Part shown: in pieces, positions 1 through 7,529 of the stretch
How the letters are laid out: each line of letters starts with the position of its first letter
How positions within the stretch are numbered: the first letter of the stretch is position 1
Origin: GWB1-54-5 sp035290085
GTDB taxonomy: Bacteria > Patescibacteriota > Gracilibacteria > Peribacterales > Peribacteraceae
Reading direction: 5' to 3'
Assembly (NCBI GenBank): GCA_035290085.1
Contig: DATDVK010000102.1
Span: 1-16,075 of the forward strand
DNA: 16,075 nt
Notes under the pieces: model-generated
What the model was told of the DNA's origin: nothing
Database searches by the model: none
The model's input: the letters and a program-made list of their open reading frames with translations, nothing else
Translations under genes and position numbers: made by a program

Positions 1-240
1 GGGGGAGGGGGAGAAAATACAGTACAGACTCTATCATGAATACGGCCGGGGAAATGCAATCAGTACATCGGAGAGGCGTTTCTGGCAATGGGATTCTCTC
101 ATCTGCGGAATTGCTCAGGAGAGGGCGTTTTCTGTTGGTACCCACTCGCTTGGAATTGGACACCTTCGATTATTGAACGATGGCAGATCTCACCGGCCAT
201 CCACCTCCGTCCACTTGCAGCGGACTACGGCGGACAGGTA
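1..240. other. no gene recognised
   Basis: I see no convincing coding region on either strand. The first bases are a G-rich run. Around 205-240 there are short repeated words (GCGGACTAC followed by GGCGGACAGG, opposed by an upstream CCGTCC) that resemble debris of an interspersed palindromic repeat. The segment probably holds the end of, or the spacer after, a gene lying to the left of the window. Confidence 0.5.
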
Positions 241-258
241 GCCCCGCGTGCGCGGGGC
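241..258. repeat. GC-rich hairpin upstream of the helicase gene
   Basis: Perfect inverted repeat: GCCCCGCG pairs with CGCGGGGC around a 2-nt loop (or a 7-bp stem with a GTGC loop). There is no T-tract after it. It lies upstream of the predicted -10 box, so it would not be in the helicase mRNA. It could end a transcript arriving from the left, or be part of a dispersed palindrome family. Confidence 0.55.
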
Positions 259-267
259 GAAGGCTGG

Positions 268-276
268 TGATAGCAT
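268..276 (+). promoter_or_regulatory. extended -10 of the helicase gene, leaderless geometry
   Basis: TG-A-TAGCAT is an extended -10 element (TG at 268-269, hexamer 271-276). Exactly 6 nt follow before the ATG at 283, so transcription should start at or next to the start codon. No good -35 is seen 17 nt upstream, where the GC hairpin sits. The same 6-nt spacing occurs at four other genes in the window. Confidence 0.55.
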
Positions 277-282
277 GCGGCT

Positions 283-3270
283 ATGAAGCAGCCTCTCAAG
301 ACAAGGTCGACGGCGAAGAAGCGGAAGCAAAACGAGGGTGTGTTTGAGAGCCGTTTTGCGGAACTCAACGACGCTCAGAAACTTGCTGTGGAGGCGATTG
401 AGGGTCCGGTGATGGTTGTTGCCGGGCCTGGAACGGGGAAGACAGAGGTCGTTGCCATGCGCACGGCCAACATCCTCCGCAGGACGCAGATGCGGCCGGG
501 GAACATTCTCTGCCTCACATTCAGCAAGAGCGGTGCCACTGCCATGCGCAGGCGCCTGCGCGAGATCATCGGATCTGATGCGTACGGGGTGACTGTGGAG
601 ACCATCCACGGCTTCTGCAACAGCATTATCAGCCAACAACCGCACGTGTTTGAGGAGTGGGATGTCCGTTCCCAGATCAGCGATGTCGAACGGTACAGAG
701 AGCTGAACAAAATAATTGATCAATTACCTCCAGAGACCGCTCTGGTAAGCAAAAAATCGCCCTATGCCCGTACGAAGGATATTCTGGAGCGTATCAGCCA
801 GCTCAAGCGGGAGGGGGTCACCGATCGCGCGGTGCTCCTTCGTACGGCAGAAGAGTATGAGCAGAGGATGGCTGAGAAGAGCAGGGAAGGGACGAAAGCG
901 CATGACAGGAACCTCCTCCTCGCGCGGAAGTACCGGGATTTTCTGGAGGTCTTTTTCCGCTACCAGGAGATGCTTCTTGCGACGGGTCGCTACGACTACG
1001 CAGACATGATTCTGTATGTGACAGAGGCCCTCAGGACGGAAGAGTGGATGCTCGCTGCGCTCCAGGAGAGATACCAGTACGTGCTGGTGGATGAATTCCA
1101 GGACACGAACGGGGCCCAGTACAACTTCATAGAACTCCTCACCACCGATCCCACGGGCGACGAGCAGCCGAATTTCTTTGTTGTCGGTGATGATGACCAG
1201 GCCATTTACCGTTTCCAGGGAGCGAATCTCAAAAACATCCTCTCCTTCCGGGACCGTTTCCCGCAGGCACCCGTCATTCCTCTCACGACAAGCTACCGTT
1301 GCACGCAACCGATTCTCGATGCTGCCGGAAATCTGATCTCAGAGAATACAGAACGCCTCGTTGGACGTGTACCGGGTCTGGAGAAGCATCTCACTGCAGC
1401 AACGAGAGAGAAGGGTACGTTACCGAGGCTCCTCCTCTCGCCGAGCGATATGAGTGAGCCGTGGATGATTGCGGACCTCATAGAAGATCGGCTGAAGGAG
1501 GGGATCAATCCCAAGGAGATTGCCGTGCTTGTGCAGACGAACGCAGAGCTGCTTCCGTTGTACGATGTCTTCAGGGCTCGCAGCATTCCGGTACAGCTCA
1601 CCGGGAAGCTCGATCTCCTGGGTCATCCCCTCGTGCTGCAGATCATCGCCATTCTCCGTGCTATCCATAAACCCGAGGAGAGCAGCACACTCTCGGCGGC
1701 GATTGCCTGCGACTGCTTTTGCTGCAAACCTGCAGACTTAAGCCGTCTGTTTCTTGCGCGGCGGGAGCAGGAGTGTTCGCTGCTCGATCTGCTCCTCAGG
1801 CTCGAGGAAGTAAACATTTTCCTGCAAGATACTGCTTCTGTACTCAGTGCCCGTGACAGAGTGCTCTCGCTCCATCACAAGCTCGCGTCACGCACAGTTG
1901 TCGATACGCTGGAACACACACTGAAAGACTGCGGGCTTCTGGTTCCTTTTGAGCATGGAGCTATGAATGTGATGGATTTTGCTGCTGTGCAGGAGTTCTT
2001 CGACCGGGTGAAGCAACGAGCGTATGAGCAGCCTTCGTTTTCGTTCGATGTGTTCCTTTCCGATCTCACGTTCTATGGGAACGATGACTACAGTGATCTG
2101 CGCCTCACGTACGATTTGCCGCATCTCACAGAAGATGGAGTGCAGCTCATGACGGCCCACAAAAGCAAAGGACAGGAATTTCACACGGTCGTCATTGCGA
2201 ATTTCCGCGAGGGTCACTGGGACCGCCGCCGCAATCCTCCGTCGCTGGCTGTTCCAGAGGATCTCCTCTTCGGGTGGGAGAAGGACCAGAAGACCTATGA
2301 GCAGAACCAGGATGAGCGCCGTCTTGCTTTTGTGGCCATGACGCGCGCGAAGAGGGAACTTCTCTTTACCTGTCCCCAGGAACTTACAACAGGGGACAGC
2401 TTGAGGGCAGTATCTCCTTCTAGTTTCTTTGCGGAGGCAGGGAAGCTCCAAGAAGAGAAGTGCGGTGTGCGAAATCCTGCGCGCATGTCCACACTTCTCT
2501 TAGTGCCGGCGAGGAAAATCGATGAGGAGACGAAAGCATTTCTGCAGGAGCGCCTGGAGCAGTTTTTTCTCTCTCCGACTGCGCTCAATGATTTTCTGGC
2601 GGATCCGCAGCTTTTCCTTGAAAGGCATCTCCTTTTTGTTCCGCAAGCGAAGGAAGCGCATTTTGCCTACGGGAATGCAGTGCACCATGTGCTGGCGCAA
2701 TGGGCACTCTCTGTACAGGGAGGGCATCCTCTGGGCAAGGATGAGCTGCTCAGGAGGTTCTCGGAGCACCTCCGCGAACGCGAACTGCTCACAGGACTGG
2801 ATTTTGTGCGGCTGGAAAGTCTCGGGAAGGAAACACTGAGCCGGTACTTCGATTCCTCACTTCGGGAACCTTATCCTGTCATTCATAAAGTGGAGTACGA
2901 CCTATCGGCGCGTCTCGGTGATATCCCCATCAAAGGGAAGGTCGACCGCATCGATCTCCTCGAGCCGCTTTCTTCCCATGCAATTGTCTACGATTACAAA
3001 ACAGGCAAACCCAAGTCACCGAAAGAGATAGAAGACTTCGGATACAGGAGGCAGCTCATTTTCTATGCTCTGCTTGTTGAGCAGAGTGCAGGGATGCTCC
3101 AGCCTCAGGAGTTTGTGCTGGAGTTTGTCGGAGAGGGGAGTGAGCATCCTGTCCGTCGTGCTTTCACTGTTACGGAGGCAGAGAAGAAGGAACTCAAGGA
3201 GCTCATTGAGCGTGTGTGGGAGAAGATTATGAAACTCGATTTCACGCCGCTGGAAGCGAAGGTTCCGTGA
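283..3270 (+). CDS. UvrD/PcrA-type ATP-dependent DNA helicase with C-terminal RecB-like nuclease domain
   Basis: This is a superfamily 1A DNA helicase joined to a nuclease, likely acting in double-strand-break or excision repair. Visible helicase motifs in order: Q-type LNDAQKLAV (28-36), Walker A AGPGTGKT (47-54), DEFQDTN (270-276), GDDDQAIYRFQGA (302-314), TTSYRC (335-340), a motif V region with MTAHKSKGQEF near residue 620, and motif VI AFVAMTRAKREL near 690. The last ~220 residues carry a PD-(D/E)XK nuclease: GNAVHH near 796, KVDRID near 886 and VYDYKTGK near 902, supplying the expected H, D and D-x-K residues. At 995 aa it exceeds a plain UvrD/PcrA (about 720-750 aa) by roughly the size of the nuclease. 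The ATG start is supported by the -10 box 6 nt upstream. Such single-chain enzymes may substitute for AddAB/RecBCD, which many reduced genomes lack; that role is inference. Confidence 0.93.
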   Translation: MKQPLKTRSTAKKRKQNEGVFESRFAELNDAQKLAVEAIEGPVMVVAGPGTGKTEVVAMRTANILRRTQMRPGNILCLTFSKSGATAMRRRLREIIGSDAYGVTVETIHGFCNSIISQQPHVFEEWDVRSQISDVERYRELNKIIDQLPPETALVSKKSPYARTKDILERISQLKREGVTDRAVLLRTAEEYEQRMAEKSREGTKAHDRNLLLARKYRDFLEVFFRYQEMLLATGRYDYADMILYVTEALRTEEWMLAALQERYQYVLVDEFQDTNGAQYNFIELLTTDPTGDEQPNFFVVGDDDQAIYRFQGANLKNILSFRDRFPQAPVIPLTTSYRCTQPILDAAGNLISENTERLVGRVPGLEKHLTAATREKGTLPRLLLSPSDMSEPWMIADLIEDRLKEGINPKEIAVLVQTNAELLPLYDVFRARSIPVQLTGKLDLLGHPLVLQIIAILRAIHKPEESSTLSAAIACDCFCCKPADLSRLFLARREQECSLLDLLLRLEEVNIFLQDTASVLSARDRVLSLHHKLASRTVVDTLEHTLKDCGLLVPFEHGAMNVMDFAAVQEFFDRVKQRAYEQPSFSFDVFLSDLTFYGNDDYSDLRLTYDLPHLTEDGVQLMTAHKSKGQEFHTVVIANFREGHWDRRRNPPSLAVPEDLLFGWEKDQKTYEQNQDERRLAFVAMTRAKRELLFTCPQELTTGDSLRAVSPSSFFAEAGKLQEEKCGVRNPARMSTLLLVPARKIDEETKAFLQERLEQFFLSPTALNDFLADPQLFLERHLLFVPQAKEAHFAYGNAVHHVLAQWALSVQGGHPLGKDELLRRFSEHLRERELLTGLDFVRLESLGKETLSRYFDSSLREPYPVIHKVEYDLSARLGDIPIKGKVDRIDLLEPLSSHAIVYDYKTGKPKSPKEIEDFGYRRQLIFYALLVEQSAGMLQPQEFVLEFVGEGSEHPVRRAFTVTEAEKKELKELIERVWEKIMKLDFTPLEAKVP

Positions 3271-3318
3271 ACTGCGGCCTGTACATTTTTAGCCAGCTTC
3301 TGTGTGTGCACTCTGCTG

Positions 3319-3324
3319 TAAAAT
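3319..3324 (+). promoter_or_regulatory. possible -10 box before a small ORF
   Basis: TAAAAT preceded by TG (3317-3318) stands 7 nt before an ATG at 3332. The geometry is close to the leaderless promoters elsewhere in the window. It could alternatively give a longer 5' leader for the PHP gene starting at 3423. Confidence 0.35.
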
Positions 3325-3331
3325 GCATCGC

Positions 3332-3451
3332 ATGCGGTTTCTGCGGCATTTTTTTGATTTTAAACGATCTTCCCTTGCCTTTGTCCTGTGTATCCCTACA
3401 CTGCACCCACTCCCGTATTCCCATGGAGTCAATCCGATCGAAGGAGTGTGA
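3332..3451 (+). CDS. possible 39-aa small ORF overlapping the PHP gene start
   Basis: ATG at 3332 opens a 39-codon frame ending in TGA at 3449-3451. Its last 29 nt overlap, in another frame, the beginning of the PHP-domain gene. The peptide starts with basic residues (MRFLRHF...FKR) followed by a hydrophobic stretch (SLAFVLCIPTL), reminiscent of a short signal or membrane segment, but no family is recognised. The only positive support is the -10-like TAAAAT 7 nt upstream. It could be a leader peptide coupled to the PHP gene, an upstream ORF, or chance. Confidence is low. Confidence 0.2.
   Translation: MRFLRHFFDFKRSSLAFVLCIPTLHPLPYSHGVNPIEGV
3375..3402 (+). promoter_or_regulatory. possible promoter of the PHP-domain gene
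   Basis: TTGCCT (3375-3380) and TACACT (3397-3402) are separated by 16 nt. The predicted start of transcription near 3409 would leave a leader of about 14 nt before the ATG at 3423, with no Shine-Dalgarno sequence in it. Confidence 0.35.
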
Positions 3452-4340
3452 GGACGGAGCGGATGGCAGGGACGATGGAGCGCGCCTCCGGGCCGACTAC
3501 CACTGGCACCCGAACATGCTTCGTGGCCTTGCGCAGAAGCCGCGGGTTAAGCGAAGCTGGGATGCCCTGACCGCTGCGGAGCTGGATGCCGTAATTGCCA
3601 CGGACCACGCACGCATGTACCACCCGGCGGACGGATACCGCCGCATCGCAGATGCGATGCCTGCTTCTGCACGCACCCACGTGTATCCGGGGCTGGAACT
3701 CGCGACGAACGACGGCATGAAAGGTATCGAGGTCGTGGCTTTTGCTGAGGATGACTGGTACGACGACCATCCCGACCTCCTCAAACCCCACAAGATGACG
3801 CTCGAGGAGATAATCGCGTACCTCCACCGGGCGGAAGACCTCCACTACTTCATTCCCCATCCCTATCTGCTCTTCACCGCCCTGCGCAGGCGGTACCCTT
3901 CTGTACCGGAGATGCGACGGTTCCTCTCTACCATCCGTGCGTACGAGGTGAGCAATGGTTGTTATGATCAAATTCTAGCGCTGCTCAATAATGTGCCGTA
4001 CTGCGATTCTGTGCGTGACAGTCTACTTACAAGCGCCCGCCCAACTAGCGGGCATTTGCCGGAGGAGCACGAACCACGCTTTCTTGCGGCGGGTTCCGAT
4101 GCACACCATCCGGAAGATTTGGGGCAGGTCTATGTGGATATTCCCGTTACGCATCCGGCTGCATCCCTCCGTCGCTCGCAGGTGTTCCAGGTGCTTACTT
4201 CCAATACGGATATGTCCGGTCTTTCGAGCAGGAAGGAGACCCCGTCGCTGGTGAGCCTCGCCCGCACCGCACCTACCATGCTCCGCGAGGGATTCCTGAA
4301 GCAGTACCGGCGTGTCGCGCTCTCCGCAGGGTTGCTGTGA
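3423..4340 (+). CDS. stand-alone PHP-domain metal-dependent phosphoesterase
   Basis: The 305-aa protein shows the ordered metal-ligand motifs of the PHP (polymerase and histidinol phosphatase) superfamily: DYHWHP (25-30), TDH (60-62), PGLE (89-92), IPHP (144-147) and GSDAH (224-228). These build a multinuclear metal site that hydrolyses phosphoesters in relatives such as the histidinol-phosphatase and TrpH/YciV types. The substrate here cannot be told from sequence. It is not part of a polymerase. The frame is open upstream to 3216, but that extension overlaps the helicase gene and is cysteine-rich and implausible. The ATG at 3423 is the last ATG before the first metal motif and leaves a 24-residue, very polar N-terminus. 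It lies 152 nt after the helicase gene and is convergent with rdgB. No signal peptide is seen, so a cytoplasmic location is likely. Confidence 0.85.
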   Translation: MESIRSKECEDGADGRDDGARLRADYHWHPNMLRGLAQKPRVKRSWDALTAAELDAVIATDHARMYHPADGYRRIADAMPASARTHVYPGLELATNDGMKGIEVVAFAEDDWYDDHPDLLKPHKMTLEEIIAYLHRAEDLHYFIPHPYLLFTALRRRYPSVPEMRRFLSTIRAYEVSNGCYDQILALLNNVPYCDSVRDSLLTSARPTSGHLPEEHEPRFLAAGSDAHHPEDLGQVYVDIPVTHPAASLRRSQVFQVLTSNTDMSGLSSRKETPSLVSLARTAPTMLREGFLKQYRRVALSAGLL

Positions 4341-4422
4341 GGAGGAAGAAAATATGTCATATAACCGTGGCGGCTGATCCGAAGTCGCCGGCGAGCTGGC
4401 CCTGCACCTGAGCGGAGAGAAT

Positions 4423-4441
4423 TGTACAAAAAATTTGTACA
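4423..4441. repeat. perfect 19-bp AT-rich palindrome between convergent genes
   Basis: TGTACAAA and TTTGTACA form a perfect 8-bp inverted repeat around AAA. It sits between the 3' ends of the PHP gene (+) and rdgB (-). The stem is AT-rich, so it is a weak terminator by itself. Its symmetry also fits a dimeric DNA-binding protein site. I cannot decide between these. Confidence 0.6.
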
Positions 4442-4477
4442 GTAATTTGCTTCACCTCTTCACGATGAACGCAAAGC

Positions 4478-5068
4478 TCACGAAAACAGATGCCTCCGGA
4501 GCTGCGCGAGCGCCTTTCCCCGGTGACTGATCGTGTTCTTCTGTTTCACGCTCATTGCGGAGTACACGAGATCGTAGCCTTTGGGCCGAAAGCAGGCGGA
4601 AATTGGCAATCCGGGGAGGTAATCGGCTTCAAGTTCATCGGTGATTTCCCCGTCGCAGATTCCCTGAAACATGTGGAGGTTCCCCCCGGCATCGAAGTGG
4701 GCGATATGGCAGACAAAGCGGGCGCGTTTGTTCTCTTCCTCCTTCATGCGTTTGAGGAAGTAGGCAATCCACTCCTCGTCGGAGGCTTGCGGCCCTGCGC
4801 CCCAGCGGCGCGTGTGCACTCCCAGTTCTCCCGCGAGTGCATCCACCTCGATCCCGGAGTCATCTGCGATCGTGGGGAGTCCCGTGAACACATGGTAGTG
4901 CCGTGCCTTCTGGATGGCGTTCTCTGCGAAGCTGGATCCCGTCTCAGGCGGTGCAGCAATCTCCTTCTCCAGATCTTTCGGTGTGATTAATTCGATAGGA
5001 GTGTCACGGAGACACTCTGCGATCTCTGTGGCTTTTCCTGCATTGTTCGTTCCAATGAGGAGCTTCAT
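4478..5068 (-). CDS. rdgB: RdgB/HAM1-family non-canonical purine NTP pyrophosphatase
   Basis: The enzyme hydrolyses ITP, dITP and XTP to the monophosphate and pyrophosphate, keeping deaminated purines out of DNA and RNA. Family motifs are clear in the 196-aa protein: GTNNAGK at the N-terminus (substrate and phosphate contacts), SFAENAIQKA, the ADDSGIEVDAL loop with the metal-binding acidic residues, GVHTRRWGAG, a C-terminal GYDLVY segment and the SHRGKAL motif. Length is normal for the family. The start is fixed by the N-terminal motif and by an extended -10 box 6 nt upstream of the ATG. It follows ftsK on the same strand, 65 nt downstream, but has its own promoter. The canonical GFGYDPIF segment is divergent here (RPKGYDLVY), so activity is likely but not certain. 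Confidence 0.93.
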   Translation of the reverse strand: MKLLIGTNNAGKATEIAECLRDTPIELITPKDLEKEIAAPPETGSSFAENAIQKARHYHVFTGLPTIADDSGIEVDALAGELGVHTRRWGAGPQASDEEWIAYFLKRMKEEENKRARFVCHIAHFDAGGNLHMFQGICDGEITDELEADYLPGLPISACFRPKGYDLVYSAMSVKQKNTISHRGKALAQLRRHLFS

Positions 5069-5074
5069 GGAAAA

Positions 5075-5083
5075 ATTGTACCA
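5075..5083 (-). promoter_or_regulatory. extended -10 of rdgB, leaderless geometry
   Basis: Reading the minus strand, TGGTACAAT (hexamer TACAAT at 5080-5075) is followed by TTTTCC and then ATG at 5068. That is a near-consensus extended -10 with the initiation point at the start codon. No clear -35 is visible, as expected for an extended -10 promoter. Confidence 0.7.
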
Positions 5084-5133
5084 TCGAAAGCGGTGAAAGA
5101 TTCACTGTTAGTGTAGGGAACCTCTGGAAAACA

Positions 5134-7395
5134 TCACTGCGTTGCCATAGTATCGATGTACACCTTCCGGGGTTTTGCGCCGTCGGCAGGGCCCACAATG
5201 CCCTTGTCTTCCATGATGTCCAGGAGCCGTGCAGCGCGAGCGTACCCCACTTTGAGCTGCCGCTGAAGCAGGCTTGCTGAGGCTCTTCCTGTTTCCTGTA
5301 CCACCCGGACTGCTTCGAAGAAGAGGTCATCCCCGCCGTTGTCATCCGCTTCAAGGTTGATAGTAGTTGTCTCTGCGACAATGGGGCCTTCGTCCATTTC
5401 ATCCATCGGGATTTCCTCCGTGATCTTTCCTCCTCCTGCGATCTTCACGGCGTTGATCACTCGCTCGACTTCTTTGGTAGAGACAAAGATTCCCTGAATG
5501 CGCATGGGGCTTGGCGTCTCTGCGGTCAGGTAGAGCATATCTCCTTTGCCGAGCAGATCTTCGGCACCTATGCCGTCGAGAATGGTACGGCTATCGACAG
5601 AACTCACTGTCCGGAAGGCGATGCGGGAGGGAACGTTCGCCTTGATCAGTCCTGTGATGACGTCCACGCTCGGGCGCTGGGTGGCGATGACGAGGTGCAT
5701 TCCCGTGGCACGTGCCATCTGTGCAATGCGCACCACCATCATTTCCGTATCGCGACGGAACTGGCGCATCATGAGATCCGCGAGCTCATCGATCACAATC
5801 ACGACGCGGGGAATGACGTTCTCTTCTTCTGTCTGTATCTCATTGTATTCATCGATGTTTCGTACTCCCTGCTCGGAGAAGCGGTGGAGGCGGCGTCCCA
5901 TCTCTGCTACGGCCCAGCGGAGAGCCTGCAGGGCTTTTTCCGCTTCGGTGATCACCGGCGTAAGCAGATGCGGTATGCCGTCGTACGGCACGAGCTCCAC
6001 GCGCTTGGGATCGATGAGAATGAGTTTCAGTTGGTCCGGGGCATTCTGGTAAAGAAGCGAAATAAGGAACGTATTCATGCAGACGGATTTTCCTGATCCC
6101 GTTGCTCCGGCAATGAGGATATGCGGCATGCCGTTGAGCGGTGCAACAATGGCTTTCCCTCCCACGTCGCGGCCGAGGGGGAGCGTGAGGTTAGAAGTGC
6201 TCTGCACAAATTCCGGACTCTCCATGATTTCGCGGAGATGCACGATGGTTCTCTTGATGTTCGGCATCTCAATGCCAACGAGGGATTTTCCCGGAATGGG
6301 TGCTTCGATGCGGAGGCTGGGAGCGGCAAGGGCAAGTGCGAGATCATCTTTTAAGGCGCCAATGCGGCTCAGTTTCACTCCTTCTGCAGGCTGGAGGGTG
6401 AATTGCGTCACCGTGGGTCCGGGATGTGCGTCGCGCACCATGACTTCAATCTCGAATTCATTGAGTTTCTCCTCTATCAGCCGTGCCTGACGCTTGAGCT
6501 CTTCGTCATTCACGGTCAGTTCGCTCTGCGCGTCGTCGAGGAGGTCGTAGCCTGGGAAAGTCCACTCCTCAAAGCGGGTGTCCTGCATGGTGATGGTATT
6601 CTTCGCGGCTTTTGCTGCCTTCTTCAGACTTTTGGCTGCGGCATTTTTCACCGTCTGTTTTGCGAAGACCGGACGGACGATATTGAGTTCAGGCGGTTCA
6701 TGGTCCTCCTCCATGAGGTCAGGGTCCTCTTCCTCTTCCTCTTCTTCATGTTTCTGTTCCTTTTCCCGCGCCTGTTCCATCGCTGGGATTCTGCGTCTGC
6801 TCTGCTGCACAGTTTTCTTCTCCTTTCGTGAAGAGATCAGGGCACTGCCAGTTTTCAGGAGCGAAGGGAGATCCGGTTCAAACGCGATGAATAACCCCGC
6901 CACGAAGACTGAAACGAGAACGGTGTACCCGACAGCGCGGCTGGCGAAGAGCAGAAAGGGCATGCTCACCATAAAGCCGATGGCACCGGCAAGCTCATCT
7001 CTTTGTGTACCGATCTCTTCCACGGGTGCGCCAATGTGCATCATACCGAGGAAAGAAACGAGGCAGAGCCCGAGCCCGAGCCAGATGCGGGTGGGAATTC
7101 TCTTCTCTCTGATATTGGACTTGGATGGATTCAGGAACCAGTGGAGGAGTCCGGAAACGATGAGTGTCAGAGGGAAGAGGATTCCCCATTTCCCGAAGAA
7201 GAACACCAGGAAGAGCTGCAGACTCTCGCCGATCATCCCCGCCTGCTGCTGGAGGACGAGCAGGAGGAGAATGCCGATGCAGAGTTGTACCGTACCGCTT
7301 ATCTGCCTCCGCGTGCTCTCGCTGAATTTCAGCTGCCGGGCTTTCCTCTTCGCCATATGTCTGTGGCGTGTGGTTCTGCGGTGGGAGCGAGCCAT
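5134..7395 (-). CDS. ftsK: FtsK/SpoIIIE-family DNA translocase
   Basis: FtsK is a septum-anchored hexameric motor that pumps chromosome ends through the closing division site. The 753-aa protein has a basic N-terminus, about four membrane segments (roughly 35-50, 61-87, 104-120 and 138-172), and a linker with a run of glutamates (218-231). It then has the motor: alpha region from ~290, Walker A GATGSGKS (430-437), Walker B VIVIDELADLMM (532-543) and ATQRPSVDVITG (571-582). A C-terminal winged-helix gamma domain (about 686-747) reads KOPS-like DNA sites in relatives. I chose the ATG at 7395 because TATACT lies 6 nt upstream of it. The frame stays open for 30 more codons to 7485, but that would place the promoter inside the gene. 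The linker is short compared with E. coli FtsK and similar to SpoIIIE/SftA-sized proteins. It is divergent from the SDR gene at 7530. Confidence 0.96.
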   Translation of the reverse strand: MARSHRRTTRHRHMAKRKARQLKFSESTRRQISGTVQLCIGILLLLVLQQQAGMIGESLQLFLVFFFGKWGILFPLTLIVSGLLHWFLNPSKSNIREKRIPTRIWLGLGLCLVSFLGMMHIGAPVEEIGTQRDELAGAIGFMVSMPFLLFASRAVGYTVLVSVFVAGLFIAFEPDLPSLLKTGSALISSRKEKKTVQQSRRRIPAMEQAREKEQKHEEEEEEEDPDLMEEDHEPPELNIVRPVFAKQTVKNAAAKSLKKAAKAAKNTITMQDTRFEEWTFPGYDLLDDAQSELTVNDEELKRQARLIEEKLNEFEIEVMVRDAHPGPTVTQFTLQPAEGVKLSRIGALKDDLALALAAPSLRIEAPIPGKSLVGIEMPNIKRTIVHLREIMESPEFVQSTSNLTLPLGRDVGGKAIVAPLNGMPHILIAGATGSGKSVCMNTFLISLLYQNAPDQLKLILIDPKRVELVPYDGIPHLLTPVITEAEKALQALRWAVAEMGRRLHRFSEQGVRNIDEYNEIQTEEENVIPRVVIVIDELADLMMRQFRRDTEMMVVRIAQMARATGMHLVIATQRPSVDVITGLIKANVPSRIAFRTVSSVDSRTILDGIGAEDLLGKGDMLYLTAETPSPMRIQGIFVSTKEVERVINAVKIAGGGKITEEIPMDEMDEGPIVAETTTINLEADDNGGDDLFFEAVRVVQETGRASASLLQRQLKVGYARAARLLDIMEDKGIVGPADGAKPRKVYIDTMATQ

Positions 7396-7401
7396 GCAGA
7401 T

Positions 7402-7430
7402 AGTATATCGCACTACGGTTGGAATGAAAA
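7402..7430 (-). promoter_or_regulatory. ftsK promoter, leaderless geometry
   Basis: On the minus strand TTTTCA (7430-7425), a 17-nt spacer and TATACT (7407-7402) are followed by ATCTGC and the ATG at 7395. The -10 is close to consensus and ends 6 nt before the start codon, the same spacing as at rdgB and the helicase gene. Confidence 0.65.
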
Positions 7431-7513
7431 ATCCAGTTTTTCGCAAGAGGACGGGGAGGACAGGCATCCCCAGAAGGTCTTCCATCTGGCTAGAGGTTCT
7501 CTCCTTTCTCGGC

Positions 7514-7519
7514 TACCAT
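7514..7519 (+). promoter_or_regulatory. possible -10 of the SDR gene
   Basis: TACCAT ends 10 nt before the ATG at 7530, giving a predicted leader of only about 3-4 nt. No clear -35. It would share the 134-nt divergent intergenic region with the ftsK promoter. Confidence 0.35.
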
Positions 7520-7529
7520 ATGCCGTGCT

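Noticed and set aside
235..265. Type I-E-like CRISPR repeat at the GC hairpin
   Set aside because: The GCCCCGCG/CGCGGGGC core recalls such repeats, but there is only one copy, with no spacers and no cas genes in the window.
3216..3422. Longer N-terminus of the PHP protein starting at 3216
   Set aside because: It overlaps the 3' end of the helicase gene and gives a cysteine-rich, unconserved-looking stretch before the first PHP motif.
7396..7485. Longer FtsK N-terminus starting at 7485
   Set aside because: The TATACT promoter box would then be inside the gene, and the ATG at 7395 has the same -10 spacing as four other genes.
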